A DNA stretch of 64,000 nt from Aquimarina mytili (GCF_016735115.1 NZ_JAERQJ010000006.1:62001-126000), one strand, 5' to 3'. Counted from the stretch's first letter, positions 54,569 to 63,338 are shown. Translations and numbers: made by a program. The notes: a model not told the origin generated them from the sequence alone.

Positions 54569-54623
54569 CAATAAAAGTTATAATAGGTACCCTGAGGTTC
54601 TCGAAGGGTGCTATCCCGCACGC
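54482..54623. repeat. Interspersed repeat of flavobacterial type
   Basis: This 142-base stretch begins GGCGTGTCCCTGCGGGTCGG, continues GCTATCTGCT, and ends GCTATCCCGCACGC. As I recall, such ends border a repeat found in many copies in flavobacterial genomes. The middle holds a second motif with CCACAC-TCAG-GTGTGG, then ACTCGAAGTGACA, and a third with ACCCT-AGGGT ends. No reading frame of note. Identity with the Rfam motif Flavo-1 was not tested. Confidence 0.6.
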
Positions 54624-54671
54624 AAAATTATTATTTCAAAAAAACATCCATAGCAAATCTGTATATGCTAT

Positions 54672-54897
54672 TTGTATAATATATAACGATCTCCTGCCAG
54701 TGACGAGAGTTATTTGTATAGTATACAACGATCTCCTGCCAGTGACGAGAGTTATTTGTATAGTATACAACGATCTCCTGCCAGTGACGAGAGTTATTTG
54801 TATAGTATACAACGATCTCCTGCCAGTGACGAGAGTTATTCGTATAGTATATAACGATCTCCTGCCAATGACGAGAGCTATTTGTATGATATGCAAA
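54672..54897. repeat. 42-bp tandem array with palindrome in each unit
   Basis: GATCTCCTGCC recurs at 54688, 54730, 54772, 54814 and 54856, with a decayed sixth unit at 54898. The spacing is exactly 42. Each unit carries TTGTATAGTATACAA (arms TTGTATA and TATACAA around G) at 54714, 54756 and 54798, with decayed copies at 54672 and 54840, and a TCTC/GAGA dyad. Middle units are almost identical. It lies between the MBOAT cluster and a UDG-like gene. Long frames on both strands result from the 42-base period and are not taken as genes. Confidence 0.9.
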
Positions 54898-55000
54898 AAT
54901 CTCTTGTACCTTGTAAGAACTTTTCCCGCTTCTATAAGATGAAGATAAAAGACAAGAACTACTTCTTATTTCAACTTTTAAATAATACAATTACCTTCAT

Positions 55001-55026
55001 AAATTGTAAATTGTAAATCGTAAATC
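55001..55026. repeat. Heptamer array before the UDG-like gene
   Basis: AAATTGT occurs twice, then AAATCGT, then AAATC, each 7 bases on, directly upstream of the start at 55033. The rest of the 54898-55032 stretch has no feature I can name. Confidence 0.6.
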
Positions 55027-55032
55027 AAAACT

Positions 55033-55716
55033 ATGTTTTTACATACCCATCCATACGAACCCTTTTTTCCTGAAGGAGCTACAAGGCTTATTGTGGGGAC
55101 ATTGCCACCACCGCGATTTACGACTAGAGTACTTAATGATAGAGATGTAGATTTTTGTTATGGTAGTAGTAATGGATTACTTTGGCCCGTTTTAGACCGT
55201 ATTTTTAGACTCAACCTAAAATATGAAACTACCCAGGAGGCAGCTGATCAGCGTAAAGAGTTTTTAACCTCTCGTGGGATTGGTGTTTGTGATATAGTGC
55301 ACAGTTGTGAGCGTGATAAGATTGATGCTTCAGACTTAGGGATGCAAAATATTAAGCTTAGAGACCTGGTGGGGTATCTCAGAGAATATCCAAAAATCCA
55401 TACTTTAATTTTTACAGGGGGTAATAGTAAAAACGGACCTGAGTATTTCTTCAGAAAGCATCTTAAAACATATAATATGAAGTTGGAAGTAGTTTCAGAT
55501 GATGTTCCCAGGGTACATCAATTCACAATGTATCATCCTGTGCCTGTCGAAGGGAAATTGAAACCCAGAACTATAAAAACAGTATCTCTAACCGCTCCAT
55601 CGGGGTCAGCAAATCGAGCTATTGGGAGCATGCAGTTGTACAAAGACCTAAAAAACAAAAACCCTAAATTCAATACGATTGATTTTAGGGTGATGCAGTA
55701 TCAGGAGTTTTTTTAG
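55033..55716 (+). CDS. Uracil-DNA glycosylase superfamily protein
   Basis: This 227-residue protein starts HPYEPFFPEGATRLIVGTLP, which resembles the first motif of the UDG superfamily (GxxPxxxx). Later it has FCYGSSNGLLWPVLDRIF, GVCDIVHSCERDKIDASDLG, LIFTGGNSKNGPEYF, and AIGSMQLYKDLK near the end, where family 2-like glycosylases have their last motif. It could act in DNA repair, but members of this group are not well known, and the catalytic residue is not certain. Confidence 0.72.
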   Translation: MFLHTHPYEPFFPEGATRLIVGTLPPPRFTTRVLNDRDVDFCYGSSNGLLWPVLDRIFRLNLKYETTQEAADQRKEFLTSRGIGVCDIVHSCERDKIDASDLGMQNIKLRDLVGYLREYPKIHTLIFTGGNSKNGPEYFFRKHLKTYNMKLEVVSDDVPRVHQFTMYHPVPVEGKLKPRTIKTVSLTAPSGSANRAIGSMQLYKDLKNKNPKFNTIDFRVMQYQEFF

Positions 55717-55850
55717 TGTATGTGTTTTCCATGTATATTTATGACGACATTGTGTTTATTCAAAAGAAGAAGTTTAATAATTAACACATAGGTAAATTAA
55801 AAATTAGGGTAATATTTTGCCCCCAACGACACAAGTATTAAAAATATTAT

Positions 55851-56378
55851 ATGATTCGACCAAATAATTTGACAAAAGTACTTTTCAGTATATGGATAAT
55901 GTTATTCATTTATTCAAAGATTGTAAGATCTTTTAACTTGTATTATTTCTGGGAAAGTTCATTCGTTTGTTGGACTTTTTTTATACTAGGGATAGCCTCT
56001 CTATTTCACTCAATTTCCAGTAAATTATCCAATAGTTTTGTAATAACCGTTTTTAATATTATTGTATTATCACTTTGTTTAACTGTAATTTTAAAATATG
56101 GAATTGTATTTGGGATGAAATCATCAAAAGCATATAATGCCCTGGATAAGTATGTTTCTAAAAACGTAGATTTCAAAGCTGAACTAGGAAATATTGAGGA
56201 TATATGTGTATTACCAATTTCATCATATAGTTCAAGATCTGACTCCTCAGGTAATTATGGAAATGCCACTCTAAATATTATATTAAAGGGAGATAAAAAG
56301 TACAAAAGAGCTACTGCATATTTAATAAAAGAGCCAGATAGTTTACGATGGAGAGTGGTTAGAATTGAAAAAGAATAA
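55851..56378 (+). CDS. Uncharacterised membrane protein, Coa1-like tail
   Basis: This 175-residue protein has three membrane helices (about 8-26, 37-55 and 63-88) and a C-terminal soluble part with SSRSDSSGNYGNATLNIILK, then ATAYLIKEPDSLRWRVVRIE. The tail recalls Coa1/Tim21-like domains of small membrane proteins. I do not recognise a firm family. It sits alone, between the UDG-like gene and the convergent trp operon. Confidence 0.62.
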   Translation: MIRPNNLTKVLFSIWIMLFIYSKIVRSFNLYYFWESSFVCWTFFILGIASLFHSISSKLSNSFVITVFNIIVLSLCLTVILKYGIVFGMKSSKAYNALDKYVSKNVDFKAELGNIEDICVLPISSYSSRSDSSGNYGNATLNIILKGDKKYKRATAYLIKEPDSLRWRVVRIEKE

Positions 56379-56450
56379 AACTTCTGATGAATAGTGTTCT
56401 GAAAATCTATCTGCTGTTGCTTGGTTATACTATATAATGATATTATTATG

Positions 56451-56488
56451 AAAACAGCCATAAGTAAAATACTATGGCTGTTTTTTTT
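56451..56488. terminator. Bidirectional terminator at the end of the trp operon
   Basis: Arms AAAACAGCCATA and TATGGCTGTTTT enclose a 10-base loop. A T-run extends to 56488. It lies between the Coa1-like gene and trpA, which converge. Confidence 0.85.
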
Positions 56489-56518
56489 ATCTATTATGAT
56501 GTAAATGTTTTGGGTGTA

Positions 56519-57280
56519 TTATCTAATTTCTTTTACAAAATCTCCAATAGTATCTACTCCATTATGAGTTAGATGTTTAATGAAGGCAGATCCAATAATG
56601 GCACCTTTGGCTGTTTTGGTTGCCTGCATAAAAGTTTCATTATTACTAATCCCAAAACCAACGATTTGCGGATTTTTTAGACCCAATGCTTCAATACGCT
56701 CAAAGTAGTGTTGCTGGGTATCTCCAAAGGTGTTTTTTGCGCCGGTAGTACTTGCAGAACTTACCATATAGATAAATCCATTAGATACTCTATCGATAAA
56801 TCGAATACGCTCATCAGAGGTTTGTGGAGTGATCAAAAATACATTGATCAACCCATATTTTTCAAACGTTTCTTGGTAGTGTTCATGATATTCAGCTACC
56901 GGAAGATCAGGTATAATGAGTCCGTCAATACCAATCTCCTGGCATTTGGCGCAAAAAGCTTCGATCCCGTATTGCATCATTGGGTTAAAGTATCCCATAA
57001 TGATCAGAGGGATGTTCACTGTGTTTCGAATATCTTTTAATTGCTCAAACAGCAGCTTTGTAGTCATACCATTTTTGAGCGCCACGGTAGAGCTTTCTTG
57101 TATGGTCGAGCCATCTGCCAAAGGATCACTAAACGGTAATCCGATCTCGATCATATCTACACCATTCTTTTCAAGGTCCTGTATCACTTTTGCAGTGTCG
57201 TTTAGTGCAGGATAACCCGCAGTGAAGTATATGGATAGTAGTTTTTTATTTTGTTCTAGTGTTGTATTTATTCTATTCAT
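56519..57280 (-). CDS. trpA: Tryptophan synthase alpha chain
   Basis: TrpA cleaves indole-3-glycerol phosphate to indole, which passes by a tunnel to TrpB. The 253-residue barrel has YFTAGYP, MIEIGLPFSDPLADG with catalytic Glu45 and Asp56, and IIPDLPVAEY. Last gene of the operon. The 110-base gap to trpB holds inverted heptamer repeats. Confidence 0.98.
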   Translation of the reverse strand: MNRINTTLEQNKKLLSIYFTAGYPALNDTAKVIQDLEKNGVDMIEIGLPFSDPLADGSTIQESSTVALKNGMTTKLLFEQLKDIRNTVNIPLIIMGYFNPMMQYGIEAFCAKCQEIGIDGLIIPDLPVAEYHEHYQETFEKYGLINVFLITPQTSDERIRFIDRVSNGFIYMVSSASTTGAKNTFGDTQQHYFERIEALGLKNPQIVGFGISNNETFMQATKTAKGAIIGSAFIKHLTHNGVDTIGDFVKEIR

Positions 57281-57283
57281 AAT

Positions 57284-57368
57284 AGAGTATTGAGTACTTA
57301 GTATAGAGTATTGAGTAGTTAGTGAAATGAAAAAGATATTAATCTAAATTCTAAGTACTTAATACTTT
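57284..57368. repeat. Inverted heptamer repeats between trpB and trpA
   Basis: Six 7-base units starting with AGT begin at 57286 and end at 57327. The arm 57284-57301 is complementary to 57351-57368 at 16 of 18 positions and could fold as a hairpin in the trp mRNA, with a loop of about 49 bases. It is a candidate for RNase control or partial termination. Confidence 0.65.
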
Positions 57369-57390
57369 GTACCAATGATTAACTAAGTTT

Positions 57391-58572
57391 TTATAATTTA
57401 AAATAATCGATATATGTGTTTAGATCTTTGTCTCCACGTCCCGAGAGACTAATTACTACAACATCGTCAGGTTTGAATTTTTTGTCATTAAATATGGCCA
57501 GGGCATGTGAGGTTTCTATAGCAGGTATAATACCTTCGAGTTGTGATAATTCTAATCCTGCTGCCATAGCATCATCATCGGTTACCGAGTAAAATTCTCC
57601 TCTACCTGTTTTATACAAGTGTGAATGTAATGGCCCAACTCCAGGATAATCTAGTCCTGCTGAGATAGAGTAAGGTTCTGTAATTTGACCATCTGGTGTT
57701 TGCATCAATAAAGTTTTACAACCATGAATAATCCCTTCTTTCCCTAGTTGAGAAGTCGCAGCACTTTCTCCTGAATTGACACCTTTTCCTGCTGCTTCTA
57801 CAGCAATAATACCTACATCAGGTTCATCTAAAAAATGATAATATGTACCCGCAGCATTACTACCACCACCAATACAAGCGACTACATAATCGGGGTTTTC
57901 TCGCCCTTCTTTTTCTTTGAGTTGCCATTTAATCTCTTCAGAAATGATAGATTGAAAACGTGTTACCATGTCTGGATAGGGGTGAGGACCAATTGCCGAA
58001 CCAATAATATAATGTGTGTCAACGGGGTTGTTGATCCAATCACGTATAGCCTCGTTGGTTGCATCTTTAAGGGTTTTGCTACCAGATTTAGCAGGTCTTA
58101 CTTCGGCTCCCAGCATCTTCATTCTTGCTACATTGGGTGCCTGCCGCTTGATATCAATTTCACCCATATATACAACACACTGTATACCCATCAAGGCACA
58201 TACAGTGGCCGTAGCCACACCGTGCTGTCCAGCACCTGTTTCTGCAATGATCCTGTTTTTACCCAAACGTTTGGCGACAAGTATTTGTCCTATGGTATTG
58301 TTTACTTTGTGTGCGCCGGTATGATTAAGATCCTCGCGTTTTAGGTATACTTTGGTATTATGTTTTTCAGAAAGACGTTTGGCATAATATAACGGAGACG
58401 GTCGTCCTACATAATCTCTAAGTAATTGATTAAACTCTTCTTTAAAAGAAGGTTCGTTCATAATTTCGAGATACGTTGTACGTAATTCTTCAACATTAGG
58501 ATATAGCATTTCGGGGATGTATGCTCCTCCGAAATCTCCATAATATCCTTTTTCATTTACTTGGTAACTCAT
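57391..58572 (-). CDS. trpB: Tryptophan synthase beta chain
   Basis: TrpB joins indole and serine with PLP. The 393-residue protein has the Schiff-base lysine Lys89 in [20 protein letters not shown], and the phosphate-binding GGGSNAAG. It is of the TrpB1 class paired with TrpA. The 53-base gap to trpF holds heptamer repeats. Confidence 0.98.
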   Translation of the reverse strand: MSYQVNEKGYYGDFGGAYIPEMLYPNVEELRTTYLEIMNEPSFKEEFNQLLRDYVGRPSPLYYAKRLSEKHNTKVYLKREDLNHTGAHKVNNTIGQILVAKRLGKNRIIAETGAGQHGVATATVCALMGIQCVVYMGEIDIKRQAPNVARMKMLGAEVRPAKSGSKTLKDATNEAIRDWINNPVDTHYIIGSAIGPHPYPDMVTRFQSIISEEIKWQLKEKEGRENPDYVVACIGGGSNAAGTYYHFLDEPDVGIIAVEAAGKGVNSGESAATSQLGKEGIIHGCKTLLMQTPDGQITEPYSISAGLDYPGVGPLHSHLYKTGRGEFYSVTDDDAMAAGLELSQLEGIIPAIETSHALAIFNDKKFKPDDVVVISLSGRGDKDLNTYIDYFKL

Positions 58573-58574
58573 AT

Positions 58575-58640
58575 TTTTTAGTTTATAGTTGTTGGTTTCT
58601 AGTTGATAACTTCACAAGGAAATCATCAACTATCAAAAGG
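58575..58640. repeat. Heptamer array and hairpin between trpF and trpB
   Basis: Units near TTTATAG, TTGTTGG and TTTCTAG start at 58575, 58582, 58589, 58596 and 58603. In the opposite orientation, ATCAACTATCAA (58623-58634) lies at the trpF end. On the transcript TAGTTGAT (trpF end) can pair with ATCAACTA, an 8-base stem. The trpF stop codon is inside the array. Confidence 0.6.
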
Positions 58641-59264
58641 CAACGATTTTTTAAATGTTTGTATGTCTTCACTATTTTTTAATCCCGGTTCGATTTCAAA
58701 TTTACTATTCACATCAATACCATAAATGGGCAAACCAGTGTCTACTATTGCTTTTACTTTATTAATTTCATCTAAACCGATACCACCACTTAAAATGAAT
58801 GGTGTAGTGGAATTATAATTGTTTAATGCACTCCAGTCAAAAGTATATCCGTTGCCTCCTTTTTCTTTTCCTTTGGTATCGAAAAGGAAATAATCTACAA
58901 TATTTTCATAAGGTGTTAAGACTTCAAAATCAAAAGTGTCTTTGATTGAGAATACTTTCCATACTTCGATAGACTTAGTGTATAGCTCTAGATGTAATTT
59001 CAAATCCTTACAATATTCTATAGTTTCATTTCCGTGTAATTGAACAGCTCTAAAATTATACTGTTTTACTTTATCTACGATAAAATCAATGGAGGCATCC
59101 ACAAAAACCCCTGTTTTTTTTATGGTTGAAGGTAATTTAGGAATTTGGGCATCAAAATTTCTAGGAGATTTCTCATAGAAAATAAAGCCAAGATAATCTG
59201 GTTGTAGTGCTGCTACTGCTTCAATATTTTCTTGATATTTCATTCCGCAAACCTTCAATTTCAT
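58626..59264 (-). CDS. trpF: Phosphoribosylanthranilate isomerase
   Basis: TrpF performs the Amadori rearrangement of phosphoribosylanthranilate. The 212-residue barrel has KVCGMKYQENIEA with the catalytic Cys at residue 6, YLGFIFYEKSPRNF, VQLHGNE, and a catalytic Asp in DVNSKFE. The C-terminus (PFDS) is shaped by repeat sequence at the DNA level. Usual length. Confidence 0.95.
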   Translation of the reverse strand: MKLKVCGMKYQENIEAVAALQPDYLGFIFYEKSPRNFDAQIPKLPSTIKKTGVFVDASIDFIVDKVKQYNFRAVQLHGNETIEYCKDLKLHLELYTKSIEVWKVFSIKDTFDFEVLTPYENIVDYFLFDTKGKEKGGNGYTFDWSALNNYNSTTPFILSGGIGLDEINKVKAIVDTGLPIYGIDVNSKFEIEPGLKNSEDIQTFKKSLPFDS

Positions 59265-59307
59265 GATCTAATATTTTTTTGATTCCAGCCTACTTGTGAA
59301 TGCTGAA

Positions 59308-60093
59308 TTATTGATTTAGGATTTTAATGAATTCGACTGCACTGGTACCAGGGTTTTCGGTTTTCATAAAGTTTTCACCAATAAGAAAGCCTTTATAGCC
59401 ATATTCTTTTAAATCTTGTATAGCTTCAATACTGCTAATCCCACTTTCTGAAACTTTTACAAAATCATCCGGAATTTGTGTGCTTAATGATTTACTAATT
59501 TCCGTACTTACTTCGAAAGTTTTTAGACTTCGGTTATTAACACCAAGCATATCCAAAGATGGCATGATTGACTTTTCTAACTCCTCTTGGTTATGTACCT
59601 CGAGTAAGACATCCAGAGATAAACTCTTTGCAAATTCTGATAAGGATTTGATTTGATCTCGGCTTAGCACTGCTGCAATTAAAAGAATAACATCAGCTCC
59701 ATAGGCTTTAGCTTCTAGTAATTGATACTCGTCAATAATAAATTCTTTACGTAGTAAAGGCATTTGTACTGTTGCTCTGGCTAGTAAAAGATCATCCAGA
59801 GATCCGCCAAAATATTTACCGTCGGTTAATACAGACATGCCACAAGCTCCGGCAGTTTGATACTCTAAAGCAACGTCTTGTACACTTACTTTTTGATTAA
59901 TTACAGCTTTTGAGGGGGATCTACGTTTGTGTTCGGCAATGATACCTGTATTACTATTGCGTAAAGCATTTGCCAAAGAGTTTGTATTACGATCAAATAG
60001 CACAGAGGACTCTAGTTGCTTAACTGGGATCAATCCTTTTTTAAGGGCTACCTCTTTGTACTTGTCGGCGACTATTTTATCGAGTATATTCAT
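59308..60093 (-). CDS. trpC: Indole-3-glycerol-phosphate synthase
   Basis: TrpC closes the indole ring. The 261-residue barrel has IAEHKRRSPSKA with the catalytic Lys/Glu pair, VLTDGKYFGGS, LLRKEFIID, and GVNNRSLKTFEV, SESGISS. It is not fused to trpF, as in E. coli. The 60-base gap before it carries heptamer units. The gap after it (59265-59307) has a weaker 7-base rhythm. Confidence 0.97.
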   Translation of the reverse strand: MNILDKIVADKYKEVALKKGLIPVKQLESSVLFDRNTNSLANALRNSNTGIIAEHKRRSPSKAVINQKVSVQDVALEYQTAGACGMSVLTDGKYFGGSLDDLLLARATVQMPLLRKEFIIDEYQLLEAKAYGADVILLIAAVLSRDQIKSLSEFAKSLSLDVLLEVHNQEELEKSIMPSLDMLGVNNRSLKTFEVSTEISKSLSTQIPDDFVKVSESGISSIEAIQDLKEYGYKGFLIGENFMKTENPGTSAVEFIKILNQ

Positions 60094-60133
60094 TGTAGTT
60101 GTTGGTTAATCGTTTATGGTTGATGGTTTTTTG
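60092..60133. repeat. Heptamer array between trpD and trpC
   Basis: Six units begin at 60092, 60099, 60106, 60113, 60120 and 60127, near TTGTTGG, TTTATGG and TTGATGG. Positions 1-2 (TT) and 7 (G) are the most conserved. It is the same type as the array before trpB. Confidence 0.65.
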
Positions 60134-60153
60134 TGTTTCACGTTGTATAACAA

Positions 60154-61152
60154 TTAACTAGCTTTACTTAGTTCTTGTACTTTTTTCAAAGCCTCTAATC
60201 CTTTTCCTGATAATAATGATTCTTTGGCTTTTTCGAATCCTTGCTTTGGCTGTAGCCCTTCTACAGTTGCAATTGCCATTCCGGCGTTGGCACAGACTAC
60301 ATTATTTTGTGCTTCGGTACCTTTACCACTAAGAATATTCATAAAAATATCAGCAGAGGCTGAAATAGAATCTCCACCTTCGATTTCTTCTTGTTTCAGA
60401 ATAGAAACACCAAAATCTTTAGGACTTAGCATACCTTCTGTAGTGTTAGAAATGGTTTTAGTGTTTCCTGTAAGCGAGATTTCATCATACCCATCTAATG
60501 CATGAATGATAGTGAAATTTTTATCTGTATTTTGATATAAATATCCATACATTCTGGCGAGTTCAAGATTAAAAACTCCTACGATTTGATTTTTTGGAAA
60601 AGCTGGATTCACCATAGGGCCCAGCATATTGAAAAAGGTTTTGACACCAAGTTCTCTTCGAATTGGAGCTACATTTTTCATTGCCGGGTGAAATAATGGT
60701 GCATGCAACACACAAATACCTGCTTCATCAATACTTCGTTTTAAGAAGTCTTTATCATTGCTAAATTTGATTCCGAGATGTTCCATGACGTTAGAACTAC
60801 CACATTTTGATGATACACCATAATTACCATGTTTGGTAACTTTAATTCCGGCACCGGCCGATACAAAAGATGATAATGTAGATATGTTGAATGTGTCTTT
60901 TCCGTCCCCACCTGTTCCACAAAGGTCAATAGGATTGTATTCGCTTAGATCTACAGCAACGCATAGTTCTAACAAGGCATCTCTAAAACCTTCAAGTTCT
61001 TCAATGGTAATGCTCCGCATCATATACACGGTTAGAAAAGATGCGATTTGACTTTGGTTGTATTCTCCTTTAGATATATTAACCAAAACGTTTTTGGCTT
61101 CTTCTTTAGAGATTGTTTCGTGATTGATTAATCGATTGAGTAAATTTTTCAT
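60154..61152 (-). CDS. trpD: Anthranilate phosphoribosyltransferase
   Basis: TrpD adds phosphoribose to anthranilate. The 332-residue protein has the PRPP-binding CGTGGDGKDTFNIST, KHGNYGVSSKCGSSNVMEHL, and a metal-binding NMLGPMVNP. Not fused to trpG. The 95 bases before it (61153-61247) hold no named feature besides a short 7-base rhythm at 61237-61257 into the trpG end. Confidence 0.97.
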   Translation of the reverse strand: MKNLLNRLINHETISKEEAKNVLVNISKGEYNQSQIASFLTVYMMRSITIEELEGFRDALLELCVAVDLSEYNPIDLCGTGGDGKDTFNISTLSSFVSAGAGIKVTKHGNYGVSSKCGSSNVMEHLGIKFSNDKDFLKRSIDEAGICVLHAPLFHPAMKNVAPIRRELGVKTFFNMLGPMVNPAFPKNQIVGVFNLELARMYGYLYQNTDKNFTIIHALDGYDEISLTGNTKTISNTTEGMLSPKDFGVSILKQEEIEGGDSISASADIFMNILSGKGTEAQNNVVCANAGMAIATVEGLQPKQGFEKAKESLLSGKGLEALKKVQELSKAS

Positions 61153-61247
61153 AGGCCCCTGATCCCGATCCTTTTCTTAAAATAAGAAGCGAATCTATAT
61201 TAGATTTTTTTTTTAAATTATTACTTAGCGTCACTTTTGTTTTAATG

Positions 61248-61826
61248 TTAATTGTTAATCCAATTTTCTAACATTTTTTTTCCATCTGGGGTTAGTACCG
61301 ATTCTGGATGGAATTGTACTCCGCGTACATCTAATTCTCTATGTCGTAAAGACATGATTTGTCCATTTTTGTCATATGATGTTACTTCTAAACATTCTGG
61401 AAGGTCTTTTTCAGCAACTACCCAGGAGTGATATCTTCCAACATCAAAGTTGTTATCCAGGCCATCAAAAAGAGGTTCGTTGTTTACAGATAGAGTGATA
61501 TTGGTAGCTACGCCATGATATACTTCATCTAGATTGATAAGACTTCCTCCAAAAACTTCTCCTATGGCCTGTTGTCCTAAACAAACGCCAAAAATACTTT
61601 TGGTAGTTGCATAGGATTTGATGATGTCTTTTAGCAATCCTGCTTCGTCTGGAATTCCTGGTCCTGGAGAGAGTAATATTTTTTGGTACTGCTCAATATC
61701 CTCCAATCGTAATTGATCGTTTCGTCTTACTATAACTTCGCAGCCTAGATCCTCTAAATAATGAACTAGGTTGTATACAAATGAGTCATAGTTATCTATT
61801 ACTAATATTTTTTTTCCCATTTTCAA
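61248..61826 (-). CDS. trpG: Anthranilate synthase glutamine amidotransferase subunit
   Basis: TrpG supplies ammonia from glutamine to TrpE. The 192-residue class I amidotransferase has the nucleophile Cys82 in GVCLGQQAIGE, LLSPGPGIP, and GVQFHPESV with the His/Glu of the triad. It starts 5 bases after trpE. The second Met (61820) could also be the start. Confidence 0.97.
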   Translation of the reverse strand: MKMGKKILVIDNYDSFVYNLVHYLEDLGCEVIVRRNDQLRLEDIEQYQKILLSPGPGIPDEAGLLKDIIKSYATTKSIFGVCLGQQAIGEVFGGSLINLDEVYHGVATNITLSVNNEPLFDGLDNNFDVGRYHSWVVAEKDLPECLEVTSYDKNGQIMSLRHRELDVRGVQFHPESVLTPDGKKMLENWINN

Positions 61827-61831
61827 TTTTT

Positions 61832-63229
61832 TTAAATTTCTTCGGCTAACTTCAAGGCTTTTGTCAATGCGCCAAGTTTGTTGTATACTTCTTGTAATTC
61901 GTTTTCTTCATTAGATTCATTTACTAATCCAGCACCGGCTTGCCAATGTAGTTGATGGTTTTTGCTTAAGAATGTACGAATCATAATGGCGTGATTGAAA
62001 TTACCTGAGAAATCCATAAAACCAATAGCACCACCATAGAAATCACGATTTATGGTTTCGTATTTTTCTATTAGTTGCATGGCCATATGTTTTGGTGCAC
62101 CACTCAAGGTTCCTGCAGGGAAGGTGTCTGCAACGACTTGCATTGTTGTTGTATCTGCGTGTTTTTTACCAGTTACTTTGCTTACCAGGTGAATTACATG
62201 AGAGTAAAATTGAATCTCACGATATGTTTCTACGGTTACGTTGCTTCCATTACGACTTAGGTCATTGCGAGCTAAATCAACCAACATTACATGCTCTGCA
62301 TTTTCTTTTTCGTCGACAGATAATTTTTTGGCAAGTTCTGCGTCTTGTTCATCGTTACCTGTACGCTTAAATGTTCCTGCAATGGGGTGAATTTCGGCAA
62401 TTTGATCTTTAACAATCAATTGAGCTTCGGGAGAACTTCCAAAAATTTTAAAATCTCCATAATCAAAATAAAACAAATATGGTGATGGATTAATACTTCG
62501 TAAAGCCCTATACACGTTAAACTCATCTCCTTTAAATTTTTGTGAGAACCTCTTGGAGAGTACAAGCTGAAACACATCTCCTCGTTGACAGTGTTTTTTT
62601 GCTAGCGCAACATGTTCTTTATATTGCTCATCGTTAAGGTTAGAGGTAGTATCACCAAGGGTAGAGAAATTATAGGAGGCAAAGTTTTTAACATTTAGCA
62701 GCGATTCAATTTCTGCAATATTGCTATCAGAATCATAGCAATGTGCAAAAATATAGGCTTCATTGTTAAAGTGGTTGATAGCAATGATGTTTTGATATAC
62801 CGCATATTGCATATCGGGAATGTCTAAAGTACCTTCTTTTTTGGTGATGCTAATATTTTCGAAATAGCGAACTGCATCGTAAGAAATATAACCAAAAAGC
62901 CCATTGTTAATGAATTTGAAATCACTTTTAGAGGTTTCAAATTGTTGACCAAAGTGTTCAATAATCTCTGGAATATTAGTTTCTGGAGTAATTGAAATTT
63001 TATCAGTGGTTTTATCAGGAAAAGATCGGTAAATAGTTTCGTTCTCAACCTTAATATGGGCAATGGGATTGCAGCAGATATATGAAAAACTATTTTCATT
63101 GCCCCTATAATCACTACTTTCTAATAGAAGGCTATTAGGGTAGCGATCTCTAATTTTTAGATAAACACTTACTGGGGTAATTGTGTCTGCCAGTATTTGT
63201 TTATAGTGTGTGGTTAGTTTATACTTCAT
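61832..63229 (-). CDS. trpE: Anthranilate synthase component I
   Basis: TrpE makes anthranilate from chorismate. The 465-residue protein has the N-terminal regulatory part with LLLESSD for Trp feedback, and the chorismate-binding part with GSSPEAQLIVKD, HPIAGTFKRTG, ARNDLSRNG and FPAGTLSGAPKH. It is the first structural gene and is preceded by the trp leader and attenuator. Confidence 0.97.
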   Translation of the reverse strand: MKYKLTTHYKQILADTITPVSVYLKIRDRYPNSLLLESSDYRGNENSFSYICCNPIAHIKVENETIYRSFPDKTTDKISITPETNIPEIIEHFGQQFETSKSDFKFINNGLFGYISYDAVRYFENISITKKEGTLDIPDMQYAVYQNIIAINHFNNEAYIFAHCYDSDSNIAEIESLLNVKNFASYNFSTLGDTTSNLNDEQYKEHVALAKKHCQRGDVFQLVLSKRFSQKFKGDEFNVYRALRSINPSPYLFYFDYGDFKIFGSSPEAQLIVKDQIAEIHPIAGTFKRTGNDEQDAELAKKLSVDEKENAEHVMLVDLARNDLSRNGSNVTVETYREIQFYSHVIHLVSKVTGKKHADTTTMQVVADTFPAGTLSGAPKHMAMQLIEKYETINRDFYGGAIGFMDFSGNFNHAIMIRTFLSKNHQLHWQAGAGLVNESNEENELQEVYNKLGALTKALKLAEEI

Positions 63230-63277
63230 TTATATATTCTTTAATTTTGATTATATCACCCCTTTTAAATCAGTAAC

Positions 63278-63310
63278 AAAAAAAAGGCTTGTCGTGATTT
63301 GACAAGCCTT
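63278..63310 (-). terminator. trp attenuator (rho-independent terminator)
   Basis: A perfect 10-base stem (63284-63293 with 63301-63310) and a 7-base loop are followed on the minus strand by a run of eight T (63278-63285). It lies 48 bases upstream of trpE and 28 bases after the leader peptide stop, so it can end transcription before the operon. The leader segment GTCGTGA can pair with TCACGAC (63294-63303 region) and disrupt this stem. Confidence 0.88.
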
Positions 63311-63338
63311 GGTATGTTTACTTAACACAATATAGGAT

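Noticed and set aside
54672..54897. CRISPR array
   Set aside because: The units are contiguous and lack unique spacers. There are no cas genes in the window. The same holds for the arrays at 21.0 and 30.2 kb.
54553..54990. Open frames on both strands over the 42-bp array (LLPVTRV and GRRSLYT repeats)
   Set aside because: Several frames are open at once on both strands, as expected from a 42-base tandem repeat without stops. No independent sign of coding.
57835..58344. Long plus-strand frames inside trpB
   Set aside because: They lie opposite a highly conserved gene and have no motif or start context.
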